Shown here: positions 10,854 to 21,592 of the stretch, one piece after another
How the letters are laid out: each line of letters starts with the position of its first letter
How positions within the stretch are numbered: position 1 is the stretch's first letter
From: Cinnamomum chago
Taxonomy: Eukaryota > Streptophyta > Magnoliopsida > Laurales > Lauraceae
Assembly: GCA_038049695.1 (NCBI GenBank)
Contig: CP142452.1
Location: 51,108,501-51,172,500 of the forward strand
Length of the DNA stretch: 64,000 nt
Direction of reading: 5' to 3'
The notes under the pieces: generated by a model
What the model was told of the DNA's origin: nothing
What the model saw: the letters and a program-made list of their open reading frames with translations, nothing else
Database searches by the model: none
Position numbers and translations under genes: made by a program

Positions 10854-12591
10854 TTTTATGGTCTCAATACCAAGTATATGATGCAATAAATTGATTAATT
10901 TCTTTATTTATCAATACAATCATGCTTTCCTTTCATGAGATGAATGGCGTTTAATTATATACTTGCACATAACCAATACGAATGACATGATGGTTCATGA
11001 GATGAACTGGAGTCCACAAGATGTGCATGGATGAGATCCACATATAGGAGAGATGTATTGCAAATCTTATACTTAAATATCTTCACAACCAGTGATGAGA
11101 TTGGACATCTCATCTGACAAGGTTGCAACACTTTGATCACTATGAGATAGTGTGATTTGTCTCGATCATCAGAATGTAAGATTCTGGATCATGGTGCCGG
11201 TACATTGGATGTATTGAAGGACCATGAGAAGCACCTTATGGACACTGTCTTTACTTTAAGGTCTGATATCATAATTCCCTAGCAATAGGCTCATAATCCT
11301 GAGACATTAATGAACTCAAGTTTCTATCTATTCATTTGCTTTGAGTCACCAATGAGTGAGGCCAATTGTAGGTCAACACCTCGGTGATTTGGGTACGTGA
11401 TAGTAGAGTTGTGGGAACATTCAATGATCAAGATGGAATCTATCTTTAATATCCCCTTGTGCCAATTAATGGATTTATCATTGGTAAGTGCGCACCCATT
11501 CCAATTAAGAGTTAATTGGATCGGTACCAAATGAACATTATAATTAATTGGGGCTCAAGGATAATAAGATATGGATCTAATTTGGTGGACAGGTCCAATT
11601 GATCCATGGATATAGATGGAGGGGCCTACTTGTGGTAATTGGGAAGTTTAGGGTCTTCATTGTAATTTATTTCTAAGACTGGAGTTCAATTGCATTTATA
11701 TAGTGGAGTTATTTGCAATTAATTGTGGGCCCGGATTGCACATGAGATGTAGGGTCGCGTGTCCCAGTTGGAGCCAGCTTTCTAAGGAATCCCTAGTGGT
11801 CCCCACACTAGCCCAATTTATTAGAAAGATACTAATTCTAGTAGAACTCTAAAAGGAAATAGAAAGTTACTATTTCTATTTGAAGTGAGACTTCTAATAG
11901 TGGTAATAGTAAGTTACTAATTATTAATGGAAGTGAGACTTCTATTTTAATTAGAAAAGGAGAAAGTTACTTATCATATTTGAAGTGAGACTTCTAATTG
12001 TGATTTAGTATGTTACTAATTATTGTGGAAGTAAGACTTCTATTTCAATTAGTAGGAGGAGGTTGCTTAAGAGCTACAAATTAGAGGAGGAGTGACTTGG
12101 ACGTCCCAATGCACAATTCCACTATTGGAATTCACGCCCAAGCCTAGGATTGTGCAAGTGTTGCACACTTCTCTTCCTCTCCCTCTTCTAGTTCTCTTCT
12201 AGTTTCCTTTAGGGTTTTCTCTTGGAGAATCCACCATCTTCTTGAGAAAAGAGAATCTGATACGGGTGATAGCGTGGAAGATCAAAAGGTGTTGGAGATT
12301 CTAATTTGATTAGTGAAAGTGTTTCATCATCAAAGAAAGTCACAACTTCTCCATTAGAGCACTACCAAGCTCCAAAGGTATATTCTACATCCTTGTATGT
12401 TGTAGATTTCGTGGTTGCATGTTTAGGTGTTGTTTTCAATCTTCTAGATAGGTTATATTGTTGTACATGATTTATGAGTTTGAGGGATTGCATCCTGGAT
12501 TGGGTTTTGTTGCCTTCTAGATAGATGATCCCTGCATTAAGTGGGTCAAAAGTTTTTGAAACCTAACGGAAAGGCCTACCTACTTCCAACA
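10854..12591 (+). mobile_element. C1 5' LTR
   Basis: About 1.74 kb, ending GGCCTACCTACTTCCAACA. Homology with the 3' LTR starts at TTTTATGGTCTCAATACC in both, but in the 3' copy about 35 further bases separate this point from the polypurine-like tract, so the 5' copy looks truncated. Contains five alternating blocks of the GAAAGTTACT...GTGAGACTTCTA type (about 11875-12060). Many substitutions against the 3' LTR mark an old insertion. Confidence 0.85.
11870..12062 (+). repeat. Short tandem blocks in C1 LTR
   Basis: About five imperfect copies of a 40-45 bp unit containing (G)TTACTAATTAT and GTGAGACTTCTATT words. The same array is in the 3' LTR (39730-39925), in the LTR fragment at 8571 and, inverted, near 62950-63100, so it belongs to the family LTR, probably in U3 upstream of the TATA box. 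Confidence 0.65.
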
Positions 12592-14296
12592 ATTGGTTTC
12601 ATAGTCATACCTCATCTCTAATCATGTTAGATCAGTAAGCTTTTTCTAATCTTTGCATGAGATGTGAAAAGGATAGAGCAAGGGCTATGTAAGGATCAGT
12701 TTTGATGAATTTGCTTGGTTTAATAGTAGATTCATGTTTGGATAGTCACAAAAGGGTTTAATAATGATGGAAGGATGGTAGGAAGCCATTGGAACACTTT
12801 AGAAGTGAATTGGTGAAGATTGGACTCGAACTGCGGAAACCTAAGTTACAGGTTTCCGTCAGTTCGGTCGACCGAGACTCGTGCTCGGTCGATCGAGCCC
12901 TCTAGCCGGTCGGTTGACTGAGGACACTGCACAACAGGTTACAAAAATTGGATTTTTCAGTTTCGGGTCTTCTCTTACATCCTATTTTTCCAGCATTTTT
13001 TGGTAGCCTATTTTTGTGATTTGTATGGTTGTATGAGATACTAACTTGCAAATGATCATGTCCTCTCCATATGGCCCACAAGTCTTTTGTTTTCTATTTA
13101 TGATTATTGGTTTATTTAAGGCTAAATGTAAAGGGCGTCATGATTTCTTTGGTTCTCCGTGAAAGGGCAAGGCATGATGAATTTCCCTATAGCCTTTTTA
13201 TTTCCATGTTTAGATCACCATGTAAGTCTCATAATCGAGGCATAGGAATTTATGTGATTTTTCTAAATTTGTAAATTTTGGCGATGTCCGAGACGGAGAA
13301 GGAAAGCGATGTAGGACTCCTAATCAAAGAGCTTGAAGATTACCGAAAGTGTTTTGGAGTTGCCCAAAGAGTTTGAGGAATTCCAAAGTTTTGGAAAATC
13401 TAGAAGTTCAAGAAGTCTATTCCGCTAGGGCCATGTGGAGGAGATGACTAGTCTCAAATTTTAGCACTTTCTATTTATGGATGAATACTTAATTTAGAAT
13501 ATTTCCAAATCTGATCCAAACATAGCAAGTTACTATAATTGGTCAAATCAAATTAATATTTGGAAAGAGTTCTAATTAGTGTTGATGACCCATGAGATGG
13601 ACACATTGGTAACACTAATTTAAGAAACTGGACTTTCCTTAAAATAACTTGACTTGGAACCAATCGTTGGTCATATCATGAGATGATTTGATGTTCATAT
13701 ATATATATATGTGGGCCCTAATACCTTACAAGGAAATCCTCAATTATAAAATATTAAGTGGGAGCGGGGCATTTAAATTGAGAAATCCCCATGGTTTTCC
13801 AACATAGGTCCATTGTAAGGAAAGTATTACCCTCGCGCCATCTTGAGAATGACCATTCCCCATGGAGGGCTTTTATTTCTCCGGTTACTAGATATGGATC
13901 TCCTTAGGATAGTATTGGTGAGACAGGGCGGGGGCCCACTCCCCAAGGAGGAGCTGCCTGCAACGGTTGTCATGCAATGCTAGTTGGTGGGTCACACTTA
14001 ACTAAAATAATGATGTAGTATCCCCAAGGATTTGCCTCATGTATTTTAGAAACCAAAGCTAATCGGGAGTCATACATTATTTGGTATGAGATACCTAGAT
14101 TATAATGAATGATGGGGATCATTGATAGTTAGTCTTACTCCCAATTTTGACCAACTTTGATCCGCACCAATCTAAGTGGTATTTGCACTCCCCAAGGAGG
14201 CATACCCCAGGGATTGGGATTCCGATGTATTCTGAATTTAGTGGTTATGAGGATTCCATATAAATTTGGTAGAATACTAAATCATTAATTGAATGT
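12592..14296 (+). other. C1 leader between LTR and gag
   Basis: Starts with a decayed primer site (TGGTTTCATAG against TGGTATCAGAG). About 12855-12930 holds a small palindrome cassette (CGGTCGACCGAGAC, CGGTCGATCGAG, CCGGTCGGTTGACTGAGG). The remaining 1.4 kb has no coding frame longer than chance. A (TA)n stretch at 13697-13710 is simple sequence. Confidence 0.6.
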
Positions 14297-15784
14297 ATGG
14301 TTATGTGCTACAGTATTTCAAGCCTGAATTCAAATACTTTCAATCCACTTGCAACCATCCTCAACCAGAATAAGTTGGTGGGATCCAACTATGTAGACTG
14401 GAAACGGGACTTGGATATAGTCCTAACAGCTTCAAGATATAAATATGTCCTTACCAAACCCCCCCCCCCCCTTGATGAGCCAGTGCCAGAAGCATCACAG
14501 GAAGAAAAGGAACTTTACACCAAATGGGCCAAAGACGATGAGATGGCCAGATGTTACATACAGGCATCCATGTCTAGTGTTTTGCAACACCAACATCAAT
14601 CCTATAAGACTACATATGATATTATATCAAACTTAAAGGAGATGTTTAAGGAACAGGGCAAGCCTGCTAGACAGGCTGCTATGAGGGAGTTTTTAAGCAC
14701 CAACATGGCTGAAGGCATACTAGTACAGAACCACATGTTGAAAATGATGGACTCATTGAGTGAGTTAGATGTGCTGGGGGCTGTGATTGATGCCGAATCG
14801 CAGATTGACATAATTCTTGAGTCACTACCAGAGTCATTCAACAATTTCAAGGTCAATTATAATATGAATAAGATGAATTTGACTCTAGCTGAGCTTTCTA
14901 GCCAGCTGGTGGTGACTGAAGGGATTATGAAGAAGAAGTCAATTGCCCTGATGACTGAAAAGTCATTTGCCAAGTCCAAACCGAAAGGCAAAGGGCGGAA
15001 AGGCAAGCACAAATCAGTTTCTAAGGGTCCTATGGTGGAGAATGGTCCTAATGGTGGTGTTGGCAAGGCTAAGGGGTCGGGGACAAAAGGAAAGTGTTTC
15101 CATTGTGATATGACAGGACATTGGAAAAGGAATTGCCCAGATTTTCTGTTTAAGAAAAAGACCTCAGGTATGATTGAGTCACTTGTTTCTGAAGTTAGTT
15201 TTGCAACTGGTACTTCAGAATCCTGGTGTGTTGACTTCGGTGCAACTAATCACATATGTAATTCGTTGCAGGGGTTCCGGGAAACCAGGAGGCTTAGTGA
15301 CGGCGAAATCATTGTCAACCTAGGATCTGATGCTAAGGCGGAGGCTGTTTCAGTGGGAGTCATCACTTTATGTTTCTCAAATAATAAATTGGTTTTGTCA
15401 GACACATTATATGTACCGTCTTTACAGTGGAATTTAATTTCAGTTTCTAGTTTGGTGAATAAAAGTTATTCCGTTACTTTTGGTACTGAAGTTGTCATAA
15501 AGAGGATTGGTACTTTTGTCTGTTCTGGCAAGGTAACCAATGGGCTTTATTTATTGACTCCCACAATGTATGAGATACATGATATTGAAACAATTAATAG
15601 ACCATCATTGAAGACAAAGTCACCTTCATCTAATCGAACAAAACTTTGGCACCTAAGGCTAGGCCATATAAACCTAAACAAGATTGACAGGCTAGTGAAA
15701 GATGGTATCTTGCCTTCATTGGTGGTAGAACCAAAAGACCATTTTCATCTAAGGGCAATAGGGCCAAAGACTTATTGGAATTAG
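14297..15784 (+). pseudogene. C1 gag-protease, copia polyprotein N-terminal part
   Basis: A 495-codon open frame. Residues ~15-230 are a copia gag domain (UBN2-like; FNPLATILNQNKLVG...W near the start). A CCHC zinc knuckle C-F-H-C-x4-H-x4-C is at residues ~267-280, and a protease-like segment follows. The catalytic D-S/T-G-A reads D-F-G-A at residue 313, a loss expected to kill the protease. The gag_pre-integrase motif LWHLRLGH is near residue 450. After residue ~470 the integrase CxxC segment is deleted and the frame shifts, so the last ~20 residues are out of frame. A run of 13 C at 14459-14471 encodes prolines. Confidence 0.85.
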
Positions 15785-16592
15785 TGCATACTGATGTGTG
15801 TGAACCCATTAATGTCAGGGCCAGAGGAGGATATGAGTATTTCATCACTTTCACAGATGATTATTCAAGATATGGATACATATACCTTATGCACCGCAAG
15901 TCCGAGGCTTTTGAAAAGTTTAAAGAGTTTCGAGCGGAAGCGGAAAAACAATTAGGTAAATGTATCAAGACTCTTCGATCAGATCGAGGAGGGGAATATC
16001 TCTCTGCAGATTTTATGGGACACTTATCAGAAAATGAGATTTTATCCCAGTTGTCTGCTCCTGGTATGCCTCAACAGAATGGAGTAGCGGAAAGAAGGAA
16101 CCCAACTCTTTTAGATATGATTAGGTCTATGTTGAGTTTCTCAGGATTGCCTATATCCGTTTGGGGATACCCCTTGAATACTACGATGTACATACTAAAC
16201 CTCGTACCATCTAAGTCTGTACCTAAGACTCCCCGGGAGTTGTGGTCTAGGCGAAAACCTAGTCTACAACATTTACACAATTGGGGTTGTCCGGCACACG
16301 TGCTAAAGGTTAAGACGGATAAGTTGGAAACGAAGTCGGAAGTATGCACATTTGTAGGATATCATAAAGGAACTAAAAGTTGGTTATTCTATAATCCCAT
16401 AGAGTAGAAAGTGCTAGTGAGCACCAATGTGGTTTTTCTGGAGGAAGATTATATAATGGACCGGAAATCTTTAAAAAAGGTGATCTTGGAAGAGATTCAA
16501 GAGCAATAAATTCCAAATCCAAGTATGACTGAACTTGAGGAAGAATCGCCCTTACCGGACCCAGTAGTTACACCAGTGCCTCGTCATAGTGG
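15775..16592 (+). pseudogene. C1 integrase
   Basis: Continues C1 pol in the next frame. The catalytic D, D and E codons are present at 15793, 15982 and 16090 ([23 protein letters not shown]), with the D35E spacing of retroelement integrases. The N-terminal zinc CxxC is missing because of the deletion just upstream. TAG at 16405-16407 and TAA at 16507-16509 interrupt it. The C-terminal part ends at PVPRHSG, where CACTA inserted. Confidence 0.85.
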
Positions 16593-16606
16593 CACTACAA
16601 AAAAAA
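16593..16606 (+). repeat. CACTA left terminal inverted repeat
   Basis: CACTACAAAAAAAA. The match to the right end covers ~14 bp, counting the A run. Ends of this kind are the binding and cleavage sites of CACTA transposases. Confidence 0.9.
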
Positions 16607-16860
16607 GGACTTTTAGTCTCGCTTTTGAAACGAGCTTTTGTGACGCTTTTACAATAAAGTGACACAGTATGGTCTGATGTGTCACTTTAGAAGAGGAGTT
16701 AACGAGGAGGAGGTTTGTTGGGTCACTTTTCTATAACGCGACACACAAAAAAAAATTATGATTTTCCCCCACTAAACAAAAGTGACACAAGAAGTTTGAT
16801 TGTTATTTTCTTTCCTGAAATTGGAAAGAAAAGCGACACATGAATTTGGGCAAGTGATCA
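16607..16860 (+). repeat. CACTA left subterminal repeats
   Basis: Repeated words in both orientations: TGTGACGCTTTT, AAGTGACACA, TGTGTCACTTT, GGGTCACTTTTC, AAGTGACACAAGAAG. Such arrays bind the TnpA-type accessory protein in En/Spm (family knowledge); binding here is inferred. Confidence 0.8.
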
Positions 16861-17071
16861 TTTGGGTTCCTCCATCGTAAGCATTTCATTCCCTCACTCC
16901 AACCCTAATCGACTCCACTACGCATCTCACTGCAGAAAAAACCAGACCTGCATCGTATTCGTTCCTCAAGAGACTTCCATCCGTTAATGGCAGATCTGCT
17001 TCCATCTCCTTCAGATCTCTACTAGTCTCCACTACTTCCTCAAATTTCTTTCAATCCTCCACTCGAAAAGT

Positions 17072-17203
17072 ATGCTGCGATTGAGAGCATTTCGTCCTTC
17101 AAACGACAAGATCGTGAAGATCCAGCTCCATCCGACGCATCCATGGCTCGTCACGGCAGATGCATCGGATCATGTATCCGTATGGAACTGGGAGCATCGC
17201 CAG
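17072..17203 (+). pseudogene. Captured exon 1 of a WD40-repeat protein
   Basis: ATG at 17072 opens 44 codons with MLRLRAFRP, KIQLHPTHPWL and VTADASDHVSVWNWEHRQ, which I recognise as the N-terminus of a conserved plant transducin/WD40 protein with the first WD repeat. The exon ends CAG|GTGGGT at 17203. About 200 bases of likely 5' UTR precede it (from about 16870), so promoter-proximal sequence may have been captured too. The rest of the gene is absent; the next exon belongs to another gene. Confidence 0.8.
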
Positions 17204-17321
17204 GTGGGTATCTTCTTCTTTGAAATTGGTCTCTTTCTCTCTCTGATGCAACTTGATTGATCATTTGTGGGTTCTCTCTCTCTCTATTTCTCTCTCCCTC
17301 CCTCTCCCTCCCGCTCTGCAG

Positions 17322-17573
17322 CGTGCCCTATAAGGGGATCGTGCACTGCGGGGGCACGGTGATCCGCACGGAGGGCGTGAGGGCGCTGGGGAAGGGGCTA
17401 ACGCCCTTCGCCACCCACCTCACCCTCAAGTACACCCTCCGCATGGGCTCCAACGCCCTTTTCCAGTCCCCCTTCAAGGACCCCACCACCGGCCACATCT
17501 CCAATCGCGGCCGCCTCGCCGCCGGATTTGGCGCCTGCGTCATCGAGGCCCTCCTCATCGTCACCCCCTTCGA
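17322..17573 (+). pseudogene. SFC1: Captured exon of mitochondrial succinate/fumarate carrier
   Basis: Exon between a CTCTGCAG acceptor (17321) and GAG|GTAGAT donor (17573). It encodes about 83 residues of a mitochondrial carrier, with YKGIVHCGGTVIRTEG, LTPFATHLTLKYTLRMGSN and a final VTPFEV, matching the second and third carrier repeats of plant SFC1. W is replaced by G in the RALWKGL motif. The exon is strikingly GC-rich compared with everything around it. The carrier needs six helices; only part of that is here. Confidence 0.85.
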
Positions 17574-18004
17574 GGTAGATATCTATGCCACCAATCTCCA
17601 CTTTCTTTTTCTTCTGTCTCTTCTGTCTGCTGCTGCTTCTTCTTCTTCTCTTGGGTTTGTTTTCTGTTTGAGTATTTAGGTTGGTTTGGTGGTACCATGG
17701 TAGTTTAGATGGGATCAGCTGATTGGGTAACAAGTAGATTTTTCCAAAAAAATCTGCTTCAAGATGTCTTATTTTTAGATTTCCGAACAACTTTGAAATG
17801 AAAGAACAAATTTTCTTGGATGGATTGTGAAGGAAATGGATTTGCTTGAGAAGATTTCACTGTCCTCTGAAATCTTATTATCTTGTGTATTTCAATGAGA
17901 TTTCTTCAATATATTAGCTTTGATCCTTTTTTTTTGGTTGGTTGCTACACTCAAATTGATAACTATTACCTCCCACCACTTCCCCACAAGATTTGTTTTT
18001 GAAG

Positions 18005-18091
18005 GTTGATTTGGATCTTGGAAACTATGAACGATTTTTAGATGTGAAGTTGACTCGTGACAACAATATCACCACTGGGAAGATTTACCAG
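18005..18091 (+). pseudogene. Captured exon of CTP synthase
   Basis: 29 codons, [13 protein letters not shown] followed by [15 protein letters not shown], the strongly conserved synthetase-domain segment of CTP synthase (UTP to CTP, ATP- and glutamine-dependent). Ends CAG|GTATGT at 18091. The acceptor side is GAAG at 18001-18004. Plus strand like the other captures. Only this exon is recognisable. Confidence 0.85.
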
Positions 18092-19383
18092 GTATGTCTT
18101 CCAGGAGACTGTTCATGTTAATTGTCATTGTCATAGTATTTTTAGTTGAATTTAGCGAAGTCTTTCTATTACTAATTGTATTGCATCATCTAGCTACTTA
18201 AATTTCCTGGTGCAACTCCTCATTCATGATTGTTGTTTGCTTAAAACCAAAATCTCTATACAGATTATTTCTTTAGATGTTGTAAAACCTATCAAAAGAC
18301 CTTCTAAAATATCAGAAACTGCAAGGACACTAGGATCCCTGTTTTGAATTTTGAATACCAAGTTTCTTCAATATTAAGGAGAAACAGTAGAGACATTTTC
18401 GACCAAGAAGGAAACAGTCTAATAATCTGCTAATAGATCTGACTGTTCTGTTCTCATCCAATGTTCTGAGATCTGAATTTTTTATGACTTGTTGAAACTG
18501 TGTTCTCTGGGCTTCGAAAGTTAATGATAATGAGGAAAGTTCTCTCAAGTTGCCCAACGTCCCATAGAATGAAGTGGGCCTAGTCCTGGCATTGTTGATT
18601 GATAAACACAAATCAATGCAAAAGATAATTTGGATATTTGTCTCTAGTCTTTCTTTGTTCTGTCTGGGTTCTGAACCAATGTTATGAAACCCAGACCAGA
18701 CTGTCTGGTTGAAATTTGGGTTTCAACTAGAATCAGTACCTTCACCATTCCAGTTAGATCAAAACCATCACATGCTCAAAAACTGGTATTTACAGGCAAA
18801 TGTGGAAAGAACCAGTCAAAATCACTAAAAATTGGTGGTTGAACTCCATGGACCAACCATTAAAATAATTTCCTTTATTGTTTTTTAATGAGTTGAAATG
18901 GCATAGTTGAACTTGGTTAAACCAGATGGCGAAATGGTTTGGACCGAACTGCCCTCTCCATTGTTTCACCCTCTAGTTTTTATAACACTGTTTCTAACCC
19001 AGAGTTTGGCTTCATACATGTGATAATGTATTATGTATGTTGAATGAACAAGTGTGAGTTGATTGTACAGGCATCCATCTGATCATTAACCAAATTGATA
19101 AGTGTGGGACCTGGGTCCTGCGCTTACTTTTCAGGTGGTAATCCCCCACGTTTGATTGACATTGCACCTAAGATTGGATGGATTTTTGTAGTTGTAACTT
19201 TGACCTGCAACCGAGTGGGGCGTGATCAACTAATAGTAGCTAGATCCTCTTTTAAGGAAAAAAAAAAGCAGTTAATTCATCCTTATTTCTCATTTCTGTT
19301 GGGCAAAAGAACCTTGTATGAGGTGCCTTTTGGACTGACTTTGATATGTTTAGAAAGCGTTAAGTAAAGAGAAAAACCATACA

Positions 19384-19527
19384 ACTTCTACTTTGGTGGA
19401 AACTGATGCCAGTTCATCCAATGTGGCTTCAATTGGTACAGTTGAAAAGGCCAGTGTTGATCAGCTTCCAAAGGAAATGCATGAAATGAAAATTAGAGAT
19501 GATAAAGTTGATAATCATGATGAAAAG
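19384..19527 (+). pseudogene. Captured N-terminal exon of SHAGGY/GSK3-type kinase
   Basis: Encodes a stretch with SNVASIGTVEKASVDQLPKEM and MKIRDDKVDNHDEK, closely resembling the N-terminal leader of plant SHAGGY-like kinases (VDxLPEEMxxMKIRDDKE). It ends at GAAAAG|GTGATA (19527). A second degraded piece near 19659-19705 reads DLEAAVVNGN, the next conserved segment of the same protein. No kinase domain is present, so no activity is expected. The left exon border is approximate. Confidence 0.65.
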
Positions 19528-19658
19528 GTGATATTCCATTTCAAGATATCTCCATGTGTCTGTATAGTTAGTTTAGTTTCATATTTTCAGTATATTAAAT
19601 GCAGGTCACATGTATGGTTTTATGATGCCATTTAATTGGTTTTGGTGGATGGATCTAG

Positions 19659-19705
19659 CACGATTTGGAAGCTGCTGTCGTGAATGGTAACCATTTAGAA
19701 ATGGG
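19659..19705 (+). pseudogene. Second degraded SHAGGY-kinase piece
   Basis: DLEAAVVNGNHLEMG corresponds to the EMEAxVVNGNGTETG segment that follows the preceding exon in SHAGGY-like kinases. The sequence after it no longer matches. Its order and strand agree with the exon at 19384, supporting one captured genomic block with its intron. Confidence 0.5.
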
Positions 19706-20137
19706 TTCCAGGTCGACCAACCCCAAGCTCGCCCAAATGGCATGTGGGTAAGTCTGAGCCCAGATGAGGACCAAATTGCTGGCTCATCCCTTGTTGTAAG
19801 ATCTGTCACAGGAAAACCTTTTTGATTGGATGTTTCTTGTCTCACAATTTTCCCTTATTGTTAATTGGCTGTAGTCATTCATTTTCCAGCAATCAATTAG
19901 ATAGCTTGAATCATAAAATAAGGAACATTTGTGGGGCAAAACCTTTCCCATGATGGAGCTCTTGGCTCTCTAGATGAATGGCTTATGATTACCAAAAGGT
20001 GGGTGCACACACACACACTTACTTTATGTTTGAGATATCATTGGTTATTAATCATTTTAAAAAACTGATCAAAAAAATGTTAAAAAAGGTATGAATTGTT
20101 TTGCAGCCTTCATCTTATACTGATTTGTATGTGACAG

Positions 20138-20275
20138 GTGAAGAGGCTAGAAGCTCTAAACAAGTTCAAGGCTGGAGAATGTAACATTCTCATATGCACT
20201 GATGAGGCCATCAGAGGACTTGACATTCCTTCTGTGGATATGGTGGTCAATTATGACATACCCTCCAATTCTAAG
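20138..20275 (+). pseudogene. Captured exon of DEAD-box RNA helicase (DDX47/Rrp3 type)
   Basis: 46 codons between GTGACAG (acceptor, 20137) and TCTAAG|GTTTG (20275). [36 protein letters not shown] and SNSK are helicase motifs of domain 2; the canonical TDVASRGLDIP reads [11 protein letters not shown]. It matches plant RH10-like ribosome-biogenesis helicases. Motif VI (HRIGR) and all of domain 1 are missing. Confidence 0.85.
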
Positions 20276-21391
20276 GTTTGATTTTCTTTTGTAATGGCCT
20301 TTTCCTTTTCTTTTTTCTTCTCCTAGTTTACATCTTGGTAGAGGTGAATACACTTGGTTGCAATTTTGCCCATGTACACCTCATTACAAATAAATGATTG
20401 AGGAGGATCTAGAGATTCCTTTAATGAAAGATAAGAAGGGTTTTTCATTTTAACCAGTCAATGTTATGCATCACCTGCCAAAGGGTTTTTGCAATTTAGT
20501 GGTTTCTAAAGAAAAGAACAATATAAAGTAGATTACTTGAGATATGAATATGTAAGAAAGCCATTCTCTTTGATCACCATTTCTTTGCTATAAGTTACTA
20601 GTGGGATTGTCAATCCTACTTGCACATGTTTTCGTACCATTTTTTTGGTTTTTTGGGTGTATTTGTGTATTTGGTAGATATTTTTGTGCTTCATGTGGCT
20701 AATATGTACAAGAAAACAGCCATCAAATGTGATTTTCTTATGTGCTAGAAGATCATGTGATTTTATATGATTGAATGTGATACTAATTTGTGTCCTGATT
20801 CCTACTATGCCTTTGATTGCTTAACAGGTTTTCACGTCTTACTTGATCATGTAAGAGCACCCACTGGAATAGCACAACACTCATCTTCTGAGGTGCTCTT
20901 TATTTTAATATACAAATGCTTTAATCTCACCTCCATCATTTCCTGTGTATGAACTAGTCCAGGTCGAGCAAACAGAGAAGTCTCTTTAGGAAAATCCTTT
21001 AATTTTTTTTCTCTTTTTGAAAAGGGCATCACATATAGGAAATTGGGGGCTGTCAGGTTTCCATACAGGCTTTGGGCATTTCTTTTAAAGGTAATATCTA
21101 GATGCGTAAACAATTCGGTTTCTGTAATTGAAAATCACCTTACTGTTTTGGGGAGCCACATGACAGGCATTCCAAAGAGACAAGACGAAAAAAATAGAAA
21201 TATCTCATCAAAGATTAGCGTGGTATGTTATGACTTGTTATCCTAAGAAGGCTTTATTTTGAAATAAAGCATTTTCACGACTTTGAGCCTATATTGATTT
21301 TTTAAGTCATATGAAAGTCTTTAATATCACCATGCTTGATCATTAGACAAATGAAGGAAATATCTAATTGTGAATGTGTCTTTTATTGCAG

Positions 21392-21592
21392 GAATTGGAT
21401 CTATTGAACTAAGGTTTGGGTTTGGAACTTGGAATTAAGGGAATCATTTAGTCATAATGGGCAAGAAGAAGGTGGATGAGACTGCTACAACCAACAAAAC
21501 AAAGGCCAAAGATGGAGGACCCAAGAAAGAGAAGATGTCAGTCTCTGCTATGCTTGCCAGCATGGACCAACCCAAGTCTGAAAAGTCCAGGG
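21392..21592 (+). pseudogene. Captured 5' exon of ABCF-type (GCN20-like) ATPase
   Basis: After an acceptor TTATTGCAG (21391), a 5' UTR leads to ATG at 21457, opening MGKKKVDETA, KKEKMSVSAMLASMDQPKSEKS. This is the lysine-rich N-terminus of plant ABCF4/GCN20-like proteins. At about 21590 it joins PDR transporter sequence in another frame, with a stop soon after in the ABCF frame. The coding fragment is flanked by a 13-bp direct repeat AGGGAATCATTTA (21438-21450 and 21589-21601). Confidence 0.8.

Noticed and set aside
13697..13710. TATATATATATATA as a TATA box for C1
   Set aside because: It lies in the internal leader, over 1 kb after the LTR; simple-sequence repeat without promoter context.
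14459..14471. Run of 13 C inside C1 gag as evidence of a sequencing error
   Set aside because: The reading frame is continuous through it and encodes prolines at a plausible place. Length error cannot be excluded but nothing requires it.
16593..16860. MITE or hAT interpretation of the insertion in copia pol
   Set aside because: The target duplication is 3 bp (TGG) and the ends are CACTACAA, which fits CACTA, not the 8-bp duplication of hAT or the 9-bp duplication of Mutator.
17257..17679. 140-codon open frame around the carrier exon
   Set aside because: Only 17322-17573 matches the carrier; the rest is intron sequence (pyrimidine-rich acceptor side and GTAGAT donor side) that happens to be open.
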